DNA of 64,000 nt from Stappia albiluteola (GCF_014050225.1 NZ_JACFXV010000043.1:1-64000), one strand, 5' to 3'. Positions 47,196-55,959 are shown, counted from the first letter of the stretch. Notes: generated from the letters alone by a model not told the origin. Numbers and translations are program-made.

Positions 47196-48379
47196 ACGAG
47201 GCGAGGGGCGAAAGGGCGGCGATGGATCGCGAGAAGAGCGTTCACTACGTGAACCCGGAAGCGTTCAACCCGGCTTCGGTCGAGACGTTGACGCCGGAAC
47301 AGGAGCGCTACTACCAGTCGTCCCAATGGAAGATCATGTGGCTGAAATTCCGGCGCCACAAGGTCGCGCTGTGGTCGGCCGTTATCCTGTTTCTTTTCTA
47401 TCTGAACGTCCCCTTCGCCGAGGTGATCGCCCCCTATACGGCCAACGATCGATCCAACGACCACCTTTTCGCGCCGCCTCAGGCCGTGCATTTCTTCCAT
47501 GAGGGGGAATTCGTCGGGCCGTTCGTCTATGGCCAGACGGCAAGCATCGACATCCAGACCGTGAAGTGGGTCTTCACCGAGGACCGCAGCAAGGTCTATC
47601 CGATCCGCTTCTTCTGCACAGGCTCGCCTTACAAGTTCTGGGGATTGTTCGACGCCAGTTTCCATGTGATTTGCCCGGCGGAAGGCGGCACGCTGTTCCT
47701 GTTGGGCACAGACCGTCTCGGGCGCGACGTTTATTCCGGCCTCATCTACGGGGCTCGCCTTTCGCTGACGGTCGGCCTCATCGGTGTGGTGATCTCGATT
47801 GTGCTTGGCATGACCTTCGGCGGCATTGCCGGCTATTTCGGCGGCATTGTCGACAGCCTGATCCAGCGCATCATCGAGATCCTGCGTTCCCTGCCGGAAC
47901 TGCCTTTGTGGATGGCGCTGTCGGCGGCGCTTCCGGTGACCTGGTCGCCGGTCTGGATCTATTTCGGCATCACCATCATCCTTGGCCTGCTTGACTGGCC
48001 GGGTCTGGCCCGTGCCGTCCGTTCCAAGCTGCTTGCGCTGCGCGAGGAGGAATACGCCAAGGCCGCCGTTCTGATGGGCGCGAAGCCGTCACGCGTGATC
48101 GCGAAGCACCTGCTGCCGGGCTTCACCAGCCACATCATCGCGTCGGCGACGCTGTCCGTGCCCAGCATGATCCTTGGCGAGACGGCGCTTTCCTATCTCA
48201 ATCTCGGCCTGAGGCGACCTGCCGTATCCTGGGGCGTCATGCTCAACGAGGCGCAGGACATTACCGTCATCGTCGTCTATCCATGGCTGATGGCGCCGGT
48301 TGTGCCGATCATCATCGTCGTGCTTGCCTTCAACTTCATGGGCGACGGCTTGCGCGATGCGGCCGACCCTTACAAGTGA
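47192..48379 (+). CDS. ABC importer permease, DppC/OppC-like, with enlarged periplasmic loop
   Basis: A 395-residue permease. After the first span (WSAVILFLFYLNVPFAEVIA) comes an extracytoplasmic loop of about 100 residues before the conserved GTDRLGRDVYSGLIYGARLS; this loop is longer than in classical OppC. The EAA loop is YAKAAVLMGAKPSRVIAKHLLPG. The GTG at 47192 overlaps the previous stop; ATG 47222 is an alternative start. Confidence 0.9.
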   Translation: MNEARGERAAMDREKSVHYVNPEAFNPASVETLTPEQERYYQSSQWKIMWLKFRRHKVALWSAVILFLFYLNVPFAEVIAPYTANDRSNDHLFAPPQAVHFFHEGEFVGPFVYGQTASIDIQTVKWVFTEDRSKVYPIRFFCTGSPYKFWGLFDASFHVICPAEGGTLFLLGTDRLGRDVYSGLIYGARLSLTVGLIGVVISIVLGMTFGGIAGYFGGIVDSLIQRIIEILRSLPELPLWMALSAALPVTWSPVWIYFGITIILGLLDWPGLARAVRSKLLALREEEYAKAAVLMGAKPSRVIAKHLLPGFTSHIIASATLSVPSMILGETALSYLNLGLRRPAVSWGVMLNEAQDITVIVVYPWLMAPVVPIIIVVLAFNFMGDGLRDAADPYK

Positions 48380-48404
48380 ATGCGACTGGAATATCGGAGC
48401 GATC

Positions 48405-48995
48405 ATGAACAGGAACGCCTCCACCGCCGAAGGCTGGGATGAGGAATATCGCGGCGGGCGCTGGTCCTTCCTTCGCGACCTTCCCGAAAGCGGCCGCTAC
48501 GGCATTATCGGCATGTGGCTGGCGCTCAACGATTGCCTCGGCAACGTGCTCGATATCGGCTGCGGCGAAGGCCTGCTCTACGAGCGCCTGAAGCCGATGG
48601 GGATCGGCCGTTACCTCGGCGTGGACCTTGCTCCGGCGGCCCTCGGCATTGCCGATGTCGATCCGGCGATCGCGAGCCTGCGGGCAGGCGACATGCATAC
48701 CTTCACGCCGGAAAAGGACGAGCGTTTCTCGGCCATCGTCTTCAACGAGGTGCTGCATTTTTCCGACGATCCGGTCGCGGTGGTGTCCCGCTACGTACCG
48801 TTCCTCGCGGAGGATGGGCTCATCGCCATCTCGATGTATTCGCCCAAGCGGCTCGACTCCGGCGCCAACCGCCTCATCGCCCGCCTGTGGGAAGCGACAG
48901 ACGGCAACGGCTTCGAAGTCCTCGACGACTACCGCCTGACCTCCGACAAGAAGAAGGTCACCTGGCGCCTACGTCTTCTGAAGCCGGAGAGGTAG
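48405..48995 (+). CDS. Class I SAM-dependent methyltransferase, NodS-like
   Basis: A 196-residue methyltransferase. The SAM site is LDIGCGEGLLYERL, with the acidic motif II at GVDLAPAALG and FNEVLHFSDD downstream. N-terminal GWDEEYRGGRWSFL and overall size resemble the NodS/small-molecule group. It starts 26 bases after the last ABC permease on the same strand, so it is probably in that operon and may act on the imported compound; this is inference. Confidence 0.82.
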   Translation: MNRNASTAEGWDEEYRGGRWSFLRDLPESGRYGIIGMWLALNDCLGNVLDIGCGEGLLYERLKPMGIGRYLGVDLAPAALGIADVDPAIASLRAGDMHTFTPEKDERFSAIVFNEVLHFSDDPVAVVSRYVPFLAEDGLIAISMYSPKRLDSGANRLIARLWEATDGNGFEVLDDYRLTSDKKKVTWRLRLLKPER

Positions 48996-49120
48996 GCCTT
49001 CGCTCGTTGGGCCGCTCACCCCTCGGGTGGCTGACGCGGGCCGGATCACCAGCTTGATCACATCACCGTGAGACTGCGGCCGCAGGCGCCGCAATGGATC
49101 GCAATGCGCGAAAATTGCAG

Positions 49121-49148
49121 TTGCGAACGGTGAAATTGCGATTATAAA
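49121..49148 (+). promoter_or_regulatory. Sigma70-like promoter
   Basis: TTGCGA (49121-49126), a 16-base spacer and TATAAA (49143-49148) in an AT-rich patch of the gap after the methyltransferase gene. Confidence 0.45.
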
Positions 49149-49176
49149 AAATACATGCGTCTCGCACGCATATATT
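49146..49176. promoter_or_regulatory. Operator-like palindrome 1
   Basis: AAATACATGCGT and CTCGC then ACGCATATATT. The core ATGCGT-N5-ACGCAT is a perfect inverted repeat extended by AT arms. It sits on the probable start point of the promoter at 49121-49148, and a related site is at 49347-49372. Confidence 0.5.
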
Positions 49177-49258
49177 AAAAGCAATAGCGTACTGTGTTTT
49201 ATAAAGCCCAATTTCGACCCTGCGGGCGGCCAGCTCACCCCCTGGCCGCCCATTTTTA
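49155..49258 (+). ncRNA. Possible short transcript of about 100 nt, sRNA or leader
   Basis: The stretch runs from the likely start of the promoter at 49121-49148 to the strong terminator at 49224-49258 and has no convincing ORF. It could be a small RNA or an attenuated leader of the marR gene. No known RNA family was recognised. The whole gap 48996-49405 otherwise holds only the promoter, operators and terminator. Confidence 0.3.
49224..49258 (+). terminator. Strong intrinsic terminator
   Basis: GGGCGGCCAG (49224-49233) pairs perfectly with CTGGCCGCCC (49242-49251) around CTCACCCC, followed by ATTTTTAT. It is 228 bases after the nearest upstream stop codon, so it more likely ends a separate short transcript than the methyltransferase mRNA. 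Confidence 0.75.
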
Positions 49259-49346
49259 TCGGGATGTGGCGGAAGATCCTGCTTTCGACATCGTACCTCC
49301 AAGGATCAGCTCGGGCCCGGTTTCTCGGTGGGTCGTTTATGGTGGT

Positions 49347-49372
49347 CAAATACGTGCGTCTTGCATATTTTT
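49347..49372. promoter_or_regulatory. Operator-like palindrome 2
   Basis: CAAATACGTGCGTCTTGCAT continued by ATTTTT. It shares the AAATAC-TGCGTCT-GCA layout with the site at 49146-49176 and has AAATA/TATTT arms. It ends 33 bases before the marR ATG, a usual place for autoregulation. Confidence 0.45.
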
Positions 49373-49405
49373 GGCGCCTGCAACCCCGAACCTCCGTGGC
49401 CGTCC

Positions 49406-49906
49406 ATGTCTCATGCCGAAAACATTCTCGGTGCCCTAGCTCTTGCCGTTGCCGACCGGCTGAACAGGCTCGCCGAGGAAGGAAGCGGCTGTTCGCAAGG
49501 CGGGGCGATTGCGCTTACGCAGATCGGGCAGCGCGATCGGCCGGCGATAGAGGACCTGCGCGCCTGTCTGGATGTCGATACCCATTCCGCCGCAACCCGC
49601 GTGGTGGCCAGGCTTGAGGCGGACGACCTCGTCGCCAAGACGAAGGATCCGAAGGACGGCCGTTATGCCCACCTCATGCTGACCGAGAAGGGGAAACGGC
49701 TGCAGGAAACCGTTCTGGCGGAACGGGAGCATTTTCTGCGGGGCGTGTTGGACATCCTCAGCGAGGAAGAGCGCCAAACATTCGAGGCGCTTGTCTTCAA
49801 GCTGTTGAGCGGCCTGCCGTTCGATGTCAGGGCCTGCGACCGCACCTGCCGCCTGTGCGATACCCGGGTTTGCAGCGGCGACGATTGCCCGGTGCAGGTC
49901 AGATGA
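49406..49906 (+). CDS. MarR-family regulator with cysteine-rich tail
   Basis: A 166-residue winged-helix repressor-like protein. The DNA-binding part is DLRACLDVDTHSAATRVVARLEADDLV (shown here as helices about 45-75) with wing KDPKDGRYAHLMLTEKG; a C-terminal dimer helix follows. The last 25 residues hold five cysteines (ACDRTCRLCDTRVCSGDDCP), suggesting metal or redox sensing. ATG 49406 is chosen over an upstream in-frame start lying in the operator region. Its end overlaps the convergent deacetylase gene by eight bases. Confidence 0.87.
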   Translation: MSHAENILGALALAVADRLNRLAEEGSGCSQGGAIALTQIGQRDRPAIEDLRACLDVDTHSAATRVVARLEADDLVAKTKDPKDGRYAHLMLTEKGKRLQETVLAEREHFLRGVLDILSEEERQTFEALVFKLLSGLPFDVRACDRTCRLCDTRVCSGDDCPVQVR

Positions 49907-50702
49907 GGGGCGCTCGTAGGCCCGTCTGAATTCCAGGCCAGGTTTCTTCAACCAGCCTGGCAACGCCCGGGCATTCCGCGCCGGGGTGGCTGCGGATAAT
50001 CGCGAAAAGTTCCATAAGAAACTCGAAGCACGCCTCGTCGTGGTCGAGGTGATGCGTCAGGATGCCGACCGGTTCGTCCGGCGCGTTGCGGCGGCGGGCC
50101 AATTGCAGGTCGAGGCGCAGGCCGGCGCAGTGATAGCCGATGAAGCTGCGGCCCTTCTTCCATTTGATGATGTCGATATGGCTTTGCAGCCTGCCGCGGG
50201 CGTAGGGCTGCATCCAGGTGAAAGTGGAAACGCCGGCAAGGCCGGCAGCCGGCAGGGCGCGCACGACCGCCGGCGAGATGCGGTTCCACGGCGGCACGAG
50301 CACGGGCACGAAGCGATTGCCGAACAATGCGTCCAGCCGCTTGCGGCCTTCGACGAGTTCGCGCACCGCCTCGTGCGGCAATCGGCGCGCGCCGAATTCG
50401 GCTGCCTTCTCGCCGCGTTCCCTGAGTTGGAAATTCTGGTGTCTGAAGCCATGCTGGAAGACGACGGCGTGGCGTTCGTCCTGCAGCCGGTCGGCGAGGC
50501 TTTCCCTCACCTCGTTCGGGATGATGGCCAGCGCCACGTCGATATCGAACTCGTTGGCGATCGCCATCAGCCGGTCGAGCGCTGGCGTGGGCTCCACCGC
50601 ATCGTCGTCGCGCCACCAGAAGCGGGCCTTCAGGCCGCGTTCCGCGAACCAGTCCAGGTGCTCCAGAAGCGCATCGCGGAAGAAGGCGAAATGTTCCTTC
50701 AT
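49899..50702 (-). CDS. Polysaccharide deacetylase-like protein (CE4 type)
   Basis: A 267-residue protein with a CE4/NodB-like barrel. The aspartates D32-D34 (FWWRDDDAVEPTP), the metal-binding pair H84 and H88 (VVFQHGFRHQNF) and PPWN at 137-140 (VLVPPWNRIS) correspond to motifs 1-3 in non-canonical form; LTHHLDHDE may give the last histidine. No signal peptide is seen, so it may act on a cytoplasmic lipid-linked sugar. It is last in the minus-strand glycan operon and overlaps the preceding gene by four bases (ATGA). Confidence 0.8.
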   Translation of the reverse strand: MKEHFAFFRDALLEHLDWFAERGLKARFWWRDDDAVEPTPALDRLMAIANEFDIDVALAIIPNEVRESLADRLQDERHAVVFQHGFRHQNFQLRERGEKAAEFGARRLPHEAVRELVEGRKRLDALFGNRFVPVLVPPWNRISPAVVRALPAAGLAGVSTFTWMQPYARGRLQSHIDIIKWKKGRSFIGYHCAGLRLDLQLARRRNAPDEPVGILTHHLDHDEACFEFLMELFAIIRSHPGAECPGVARLVEETWPGIQTGLRAPLI

Positions 50703-51856
50703 CGGCCGAAGCGCTCCTGCAGGTCGGCGATCAGGATGTCCGCGCTCGCCTGCGCGCCGCCAAGCCGCACGGCGAAATGCCGGCGTGGCGCGGCGAGCGC
50801 ATCGTCGAGTGCGGCGGCAAGCCTTTCGGGCGAGAGGCCGCGTTCCGGCACGATCGTCGCGCGCCCCCTTGCCGCCAGCGCCTCGGCGCGCTGCTGCTGC
50901 TCCGTTTCCCTCACCTGGGCGAAGGGAACCAGCACGCAAGGCACGCCGGAGACCAGGATGTCGAGCACGGTGTTGTAGCCGGCCTGGCTGATGGAGGCGC
51001 GGGCGCGCGGCAACAATGCGGGAAAATCCGGCCGCGCCCGTTCCACGATGACGTTCTCCGGCAGGTTCCGGCGCAGGTCTTCGAATGTATCGCCGTCGAT
51101 GTCGTGGCCGACGAGAAGCCGCCATGCGGTGTCGCCGGCCCGCCGCGACAGCGAGGCCGCATCGATTGCCGCCCGCAGCAGGCTGAGGCCCACCGCGCCG
51201 CCGCCGCAGGAGACGATCACCTCGTCCTCGCCGATGCCATCGGGAGCCTCTTCCTTTGCCTCGCCATTGACGAAGCCCGTGTATCGCACCAGCGATGCCA
51301 CGCGGTCGGCGAAGGGAAAGCTGTCTTCCAGCCGCACGAATTCCGGATCGGAATGGATGAGGATGCGGTCGTAGAAGCGCTCGGCCCGCTCCGCCATCCA
51401 TTCCTCTTTCCACAGTTCCTGCTTGCGCACCAGGATGTCGCGGATCGACGTTGCGATCAGCGGCGCGCGGTCCCGGTCCTTGGCCGCCTCCACCAGCGGT
51501 TCGAGTTCGAAGGCGAAGGGGCGCCGCCCGAAGGGAAAGGTCTCCGTCAGCAGCAGGTCATAGTCGTCGGCCAGGAAGGCTTTGAGCGTTGCCTTTTGCC
51601 GTGCCGCGCGCCAGTCGTCGTCGACCTCCTTGCCGTCCGGCGTCACGAAGCGGTTGAAATGCGCATCCAGGGTCCGCACCGCCGGCAGTTCGACGATTTT
51701 GAGGCCGTCCGTCGCCAGCATCGGCGGCAGGCGGTTGCCCGTGGCAAGGGTCACCTCGACGCCGCGTTCAGCAAGGGCGCGGCCGATCGCCGCTGCCCTA
51801 ACGGCATGCCCGGTGCCAAGCAGGTGCTGGACGTGGATGAAAGCCTTGAAACTCAT
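50699..51856 (-). CDS. Predicted GT-B glycosyltransferase (COG4671/MurG-like)
   Basis: A 385-residue enzyme with N-terminal VQHLLGTGHAVRAAAIGRAL and C-terminal SISQAGYNTVLDILVSGVPCVLVPF, the nucleotide-sugar-binding segment of MurG-like GT-B enzymes (also VIVSCGGGAVG). Sugar donor and acceptor cannot be told. It overlaps both neighbours by four bases, so the minus-strand genes are translationally coupled. The longer frame upstream of MSFKAF lies in the neighbouring gene. Confidence 0.82.
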   Translation of the reverse strand: MSFKAFIHVQHLLGTGHAVRAAAIGRALAERGVEVTLATGNRLPPMLATDGLKIVELPAVRTLDAHFNRFVTPDGKEVDDDWRAARQKATLKAFLADDYDLLLTETFPFGRRPFAFELEPLVEAAKDRDRAPLIATSIRDILVRKQELWKEEWMAERAERFYDRILIHSDPEFVRLEDSFPFADRVASLVRYTGFVNGEAKEEAPDGIGEDEVIVSCGGGAVGLSLLRAAIDAASLSRRAGDTAWRLLVGHDIDGDTFEDLRRNLPENVIVERARPDFPALLPRARASISQAGYNTVLDILVSGVPCVLVPFAQVRETEQQQRAEALAARGRATIVPERGLSPERLAAALDDALAAPRRHFAVRLGGAQASADILIADLQERFGR

Positions 51857-52974
51857 GATGCCGGGGTAAAACGTCCGGCCCGGTTCTGCAAGGCCAGATC
51901 GAGAAACCGGGCAAGGCTGCCGATACCTGCGGCAAGGTCGTGGCGCGCCGCCACATGGGCCTGGGCCGCTCGGCTCAGGCGGTGGCGAAGGGGCGCGTCC
52001 CCGATCACCCGACGCAGGTTGGCGGCGAATGCGGCAGCATCGCCCTCCGGTGAAAGCAGGCCGGTCTCGCCGTCGCGCACGATATCGGGAACGCCGAACG
52101 TGTCGCCGCCGACAACGCAAAGTCCCGCCGCCTGCGCCTCCAGGAAAACGAAGCCGAAGGCCTCGCGGATCGCCGGCCAGACGAGCACGTCATGTCCGGC
52201 ATAGATCGCCGGCATGTCTGCCGCATCCCGGGCGCCGAGAAAGGTCAGGCGGCTGTCGGGAAAGAGCGGCAGAATTGCATCGCGCGCCGGGCCGTCGCCG
52301 ACGATCGAAAGGCGCCAGTCGAGATCCTGCAGGCCTGACAGCGCTTCCGCCAGGATCCGGTAGGAGCGCTCCTTGTCGCCGTCCCGCATCATGCCGACGG
52401 CCAGCAGGCGCACGGGACCGTCATGGGCCTCGTTCGCCTGCGCCGCGAGGCGATAAGGCGCGGCATCGAGGAAAGGCGGCGTCACCACGAGCCGCTTCGG
52501 CTCCACCACCGCCGACAGGCATTCGGCGTCCGCCCGATGCAGGGCCGCCACCGCGTCCGCCCGTGCCAGTGCCTTGTCGGCCGCGGCAAAGCCGTGCGAC
52601 CACGGTCCGCTCTGGCGCTTCGGCGCGCGGCTGGCCTCGATGATCGCGTAGGGCAGGGAGAAGAGATCGGCAAGCCGCGGGCCGATCCAGTCCGGCGCCT
52701 TGTGATAGAGGTGATAGGTCAGGAAAAGATCGGGGGCGGTGCCTTCCCTCGTCCAGCGTTCGGCGATGCGGTCCGCCTCGACCAGCGCCTCGCGCTCCAC
52801 CAGCCTTTGCGCCTCGACGCCGCCGTCCGCCCGCCAGGCGCGGAAGCGGGTGGCGATCTCCACCTCATGCCCCGCCGTCTGCAGCGCCTTGAGGATCAGC
52901 CGCGCCATCGTCCGGTCGCCGGAGGGGCGCGGATCGTCGATGGGCTTCATCGGCGTTGCGAGGGCGATGCGCAT
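51853..52974 (-). CDS. Glycosyltransferase family 4
   Basis: A 373-residue GT-B enzyme. The GT4 signature is visible as REAFGFVFLEAQAAGLCVVG (the E-x7-E element), with VRLLAVGMMRDGDKERSY and LSIVGDGPARD before it. N-terminal MRIALATPMKPIDDPRPSGD is typical of this group. It lies 12 bases after the next GT4 gene in the operon. The sugar is unknown. Confidence 0.9.
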   Translation of the reverse strand: MRIALATPMKPIDDPRPSGDRTMARLILKALQTAGHEVEIATRFRAWRADGGVEAQRLVEREALVEADRIAERWTREGTAPDLFLTYHLYHKAPDWIGPRLADLFSLPYAIIEASRAPKRQSGPWSHGFAAADKALARADAVAALHRADAECLSAVVEPKRLVVTPPFLDAAPYRLAAQANEAHDGPVRLLAVGMMRDGDKERSYRILAEALSGLQDLDWRLSIVGDGPARDAILPLFPDSRLTFLGARDAADMPAIYAGHDVLVWPAIREAFGFVFLEAQAAGLCVVGGDTFGVPDIVRDGETGLLSPEGDAAAFAANLRRVIGDAPLRHRLSRAAQAHVAARHDLAAGIGSLARFLDLALQNRAGRFTPAS

Positions 52975-52986
52975 TTTCTCCGCCCC

Positions 52987-54210
52987 TCAAAGGAGCTTGC
53001 GGAAACGGTCGGCGAGCCGGTCGAGGCCGGGCTCGGTCGAAAATTCGGCCCTGACATGGGCCGCCGCCGCAAGGCCCATCCGGGCGCGGTCCTGCGGCGC
53101 GCGCGCAAGCTTGTCGATTGCCTCGGCGAGTTGCTTGCGGTCGCCTGGTTTCACCAGATAGCCGGTCTGTTCATGGGTGATGAGTTCGGGGATCGCCGAA
53201 ACGTCGCTTGCCAGACAGCATAGTCCCATGGCCTGCGCCTCCATCAGCACGTTCGGCAAGCCGTCGCGGTCGCCCGATTTCGCGATCTTCGACGGCAGCA
53301 CGAACAGGTCGGCCTGCGAAAGGGTGGCGATCACCTTATCGCGCGGCTGGGCGCCATGCCATGCGATGCGCGGCGCAAGCCCCAGTCTCTCGCCAAGCGC
53401 CTTGAGATCGGCCGCGAGTTCGCCGCCGCCGACATGGTCGAAATGCCAGTCGAGGTCGTCCGGCAGGCGGGCCAGCGCGTGGAGCAGGTCGTCATAGCCC
53501 TTCTTCTCCACCGCCCGGCCCACCGAGACGAGACGCACCTGGCCGTTCGCGCCGCCGTCATGCCGGCTTCCCGGATTATGCGGCTTCGGGAAGGGCGAGA
53601 AATCGAGCCCGTGATAGACGAGCTCGATCTTTTCCGGCTCGCTCGCCAGGCTTCTCAGATAGTCCAGATTGAGGCTGGTGCAGGTCACGCCCCAGCTTGC
53701 ATCGTCGAGCTTGGTGGCAAGATCCCATTCCGGGCTCGTCCAGATGTCCTTGGCATGGGCGGAGAACGACCATCTGCGCCCGGAAATATGCGCCGCGTAG
53801 CGGGCGACCGAGCAGGGCGCATGCAGGTAGTGCGTATGGATCCAGCTCACATCCTGCGGAAGATCGTGGGCGAGGACGCAGGCCTGTCCCCAGCGGCGAT
53901 GGCGCGCCGCGTTGTTCTCATGCGCCTTGTCTGCCTCGAAGAGCGCGCGTGCCGCCTCGTAGCCCGGCTGTTCCTTCGCCCATCGGCGGGCGCGGGCGAC
54001 GCGCTGCGGATCGTCCTTCAGGTATTCCGGCAGATAGAGCACGTCGGCGGAGATCTGCCGGTGCACGTCGTGGATAAAGGGATCGTAGGGCTTTCTCAGC
54101 GCGACGATCAGCTGCGGGATGCCGCGCCGCTCCAGCCCCAGGATCTCCTGCGCGATGAAGGTTTCCGAAAGGCGGGGATAGCCTTTGACGATGACGGCGA
54201 TGCGGGACAT
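52987..54210 (-). CDS. Glycosyltransferase family 4
   Basis: A 407-residue GT4 enzyme: N-terminal IAVIVKGYPRLSETFIAQEI, donor-binding part RLVSVGRAVEKKGYDDLLHA and the E-x7-E region in RDGLPNVLMEAQAMGLCCLA with D in the first position. The SETFI start is common in exopolysaccharide and lipopolysaccharide transferases. It is second in the minus-strand operon, 135 bases after the first gene. Confidence 0.9.
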   Translation of the reverse strand: MSRIAVIVKGYPRLSETFIAQEILGLERRGIPQLIVALRKPYDPFIHDVHRQISADVLYLPEYLKDDPQRVARARRWAKEQPGYEAARALFEADKAHENNAARHRRWGQACVLAHDLPQDVSWIHTHYLHAPCSVARYAAHISGRRWSFSAHAKDIWTSPEWDLATKLDDASWGVTCTSLNLDYLRSLASEPEKIELVYHGLDFSPFPKPHNPGSRHDGGANGQVRLVSVGRAVEKKGYDDLLHALARLPDDLDWHFDHVGGGELAADLKALGERLGLAPRIAWHGAQPRDKVIATLSQADLFVLPSKIAKSGDRDGLPNVLMEAQAMGLCCLASDVSAIPELITHEQTGYLVKPGDRKQLAEAIDKLARAPQDRARMGLAAAAHVRAEFSTEPGLDRLADRFRKLL

Positions 54211-54345
54211 TCAGCCTCGGGCACGGTTTTGATTTCGGCAAGCACCCTGTTTTTCGGAATTTCGAGCAAATTGCCAGCCCGGCGTCGCTCTTCCGCCGGC
54301 CTCATGGGGCCGTGCCGTTTCGCTGTTGTGGAAAACCCGGCGTCT

Positions 54346-55569
54346 TCAGGAGCCGGCGGCAGCAACGCGCACGGCCGGCTTGTCGCGCGCTTCCAGGATC
54401 TCGCCGACCTTGTCGCCGATCACCTCAAGGCCACCGAGCAGGTTTTCCACGCCCGCCCTCGACGGCGGGGCGGAGCGGGGCAGCTTCACCAATGCGTCGA
54501 GCATCATCTTCACGTTCGGATAGTTGTCGATCGGCAGCATCTTCAGCAGGCCGGTCTCGGCCGCCCGCGTCGCGCGGATCGACTGTTCGCGCCGCGGCAC
54601 CACGCGGGGTACGAGCAGCGTCGGCTTGTCGAAGGACAGGATCTCGCAAAAGGTGTTGTAGCCGCCCATGCCGACGATGCCGATGGCATTGGCCATGTAG
54701 GGCTCGATCGTCGGCGTGAAGCGCATCACATGCACGTCGCGCAGGTGTTCGGCACGTGCCTGGAAGGCGGCCACCGCATTTGCGGCCATGAAGGGTCCAA
54801 GCACGATGAGCGCCGGAAACAACGGCTCGCAGCGCGCCTCGTAGGCCCGCATCACCCAGTCGACCAGTTCCACGCCGTCACCGCCGCCGCCGGGCGTGAC
54901 GAGGATATAGGGCTCGTCGTCGAAGGGCAGGGGTTCGCTGATGCGGCTGTCGGCCGGCAGTTCGCGCCTCAGATAGCCGGTATAGCTCGCCTTCTCGCGG
55001 ATCGCCTCGGAAAGTCCGAGGCCCTGCAGCGGATCGTGCAGGTTCGGCGGGCCGTAGATCCAGATGTCGTCGTAAAGCGTCTCGAGCGCCGGATCGACAT
55101 TCTTGCGCGTCCATTCCTCGCGCAAGATGTCGGGGTCGTCCATCACGTCGCGCAGGCCCAGCACCAGTCGGGCATTGGTCGTGCGCTTCAGCATTTCCAG
55201 CGTGCCCAGGATCTCGCCCCGCAGCCCCAGCGGCTCCTTGTCGACGATCAGGATATCTGGATCGAAGACCTTGGCCGTGTGCTCGATGATGGAGGAGCGG
55301 ATCGCCAGCGTCTGGTCTATGTTCAGCGACAGCGACAGCGGCGTGTATTCGCCGTTCCTCAGCTTGATGACGCCGGGAATGCGCACGAAGTCGACGCGCG
55401 AGCGGAATTCGAAGCTGCCGATGATCGGCGAACCCGACAGGATCAGTACCGACATCTTTTCGAAGCGGCTGACCAGCGAATGGGCGATCGTGCGGCAACG
55501 GCGCAGATGGCCGAGACCGAACGAATCGTGGCTGTAGATCAGCACTTTCGGGGAGGAGTTCGGCATCAA
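54346..55569 (-). CDS. Predicted GT-B glycosyltransferase (COG4671-like)
   Basis: A 407-residue protein. N-terminal VLIYSHDSFGLGHLRRCRTI and C-terminal VGMGGYNTFCEILSFDKPTL are typical of this poorly known group; YILVTPGGGGDGVELVDW lies between. It is a second member of the type encoded at 50699-51856, but diverged. It is the first gene of the minus-strand glycan operon and is read away from the ABC-exporter set. Confidence 0.82.
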   Translation of the reverse strand: MMPNSSPKVLIYSHDSFGLGHLRRCRTIAHSLVSRFEKMSVLILSGSPIIGSFEFRSRVDFVRIPGVIKLRNGEYTPLSLSLNIDQTLAIRSSIIEHTAKVFDPDILIVDKEPLGLRGEILGTLEMLKRTTNARLVLGLRDVMDDPDILREEWTRKNVDPALETLYDDIWIYGPPNLHDPLQGLGLSEAIREKASYTGYLRRELPADSRISEPLPFDDEPYILVTPGGGGDGVELVDWVMRAYEARCEPLFPALIVLGPFMAANAVAAFQARAEHLRDVHVMRFTPTIEPYMANAIGIVGMGGYNTFCEILSFDKPTLLVPRVVPRREQSIRATRAAETGLLKMLPIDNYPNVKMMLDALVKLPRSAPPSRAGVENLLGGLEVIGDKVGEILEARDKPAVRVAAAGS

Positions 55570-55959
55570 GCCCCGCTAGGATTTGCCCCGCAATCGATTT
55601 TGGGCACAGCCGGCCGCGCGTGTCGGCTTGCTTCAAACGCAGCGTTATCTGTAGCCAGCCCGTCGCCGGCACGCAAGGCTCCATTCCGATGTCCCTGCCC
55701 GGCAGCGTCGACACGCAAGCCGCGGCGGTGCGTATCGCATCGTCCTTGTCGCGCTCGCGCCTTGCCGTCCGCCGGGCTTTCCGGCCCCCTTGCGCCGGCC
55801 GGCCGGCCTCAGCATGATCGCCGCGGATTGAATCGATCCGGGACGAACATGATAAATGCCAATAAGGTAGCATGTGGATCCCGGGGCGCCGAGCTGTGCG
55901 AATGCGGCTCCCGTTCTGTCCGATCGCGAATTATTATGCCCGAGGCGGCGCGGTAAGGG
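55570..55959. other. Divergent promoter region between the two glycan-linked gene sets
   Basis: About 390 bases without a supported gene. It must hold the promoters of both the minus-strand glycosyltransferase operon and the plus-strand exporter set. An AT-richer patch (TGATAAATGCCAATAAGG, near 55850) could include a -10 element. Short ORFs here lack protein character. Confidence 0.5.

Noticed and set aside
42300-48379. Assignment as the YejABEF microcin C-type importer
   Set aside because: Gene order and binding-protein sequence differ, and no diagnostic residues were recognised, so no symbol was given.
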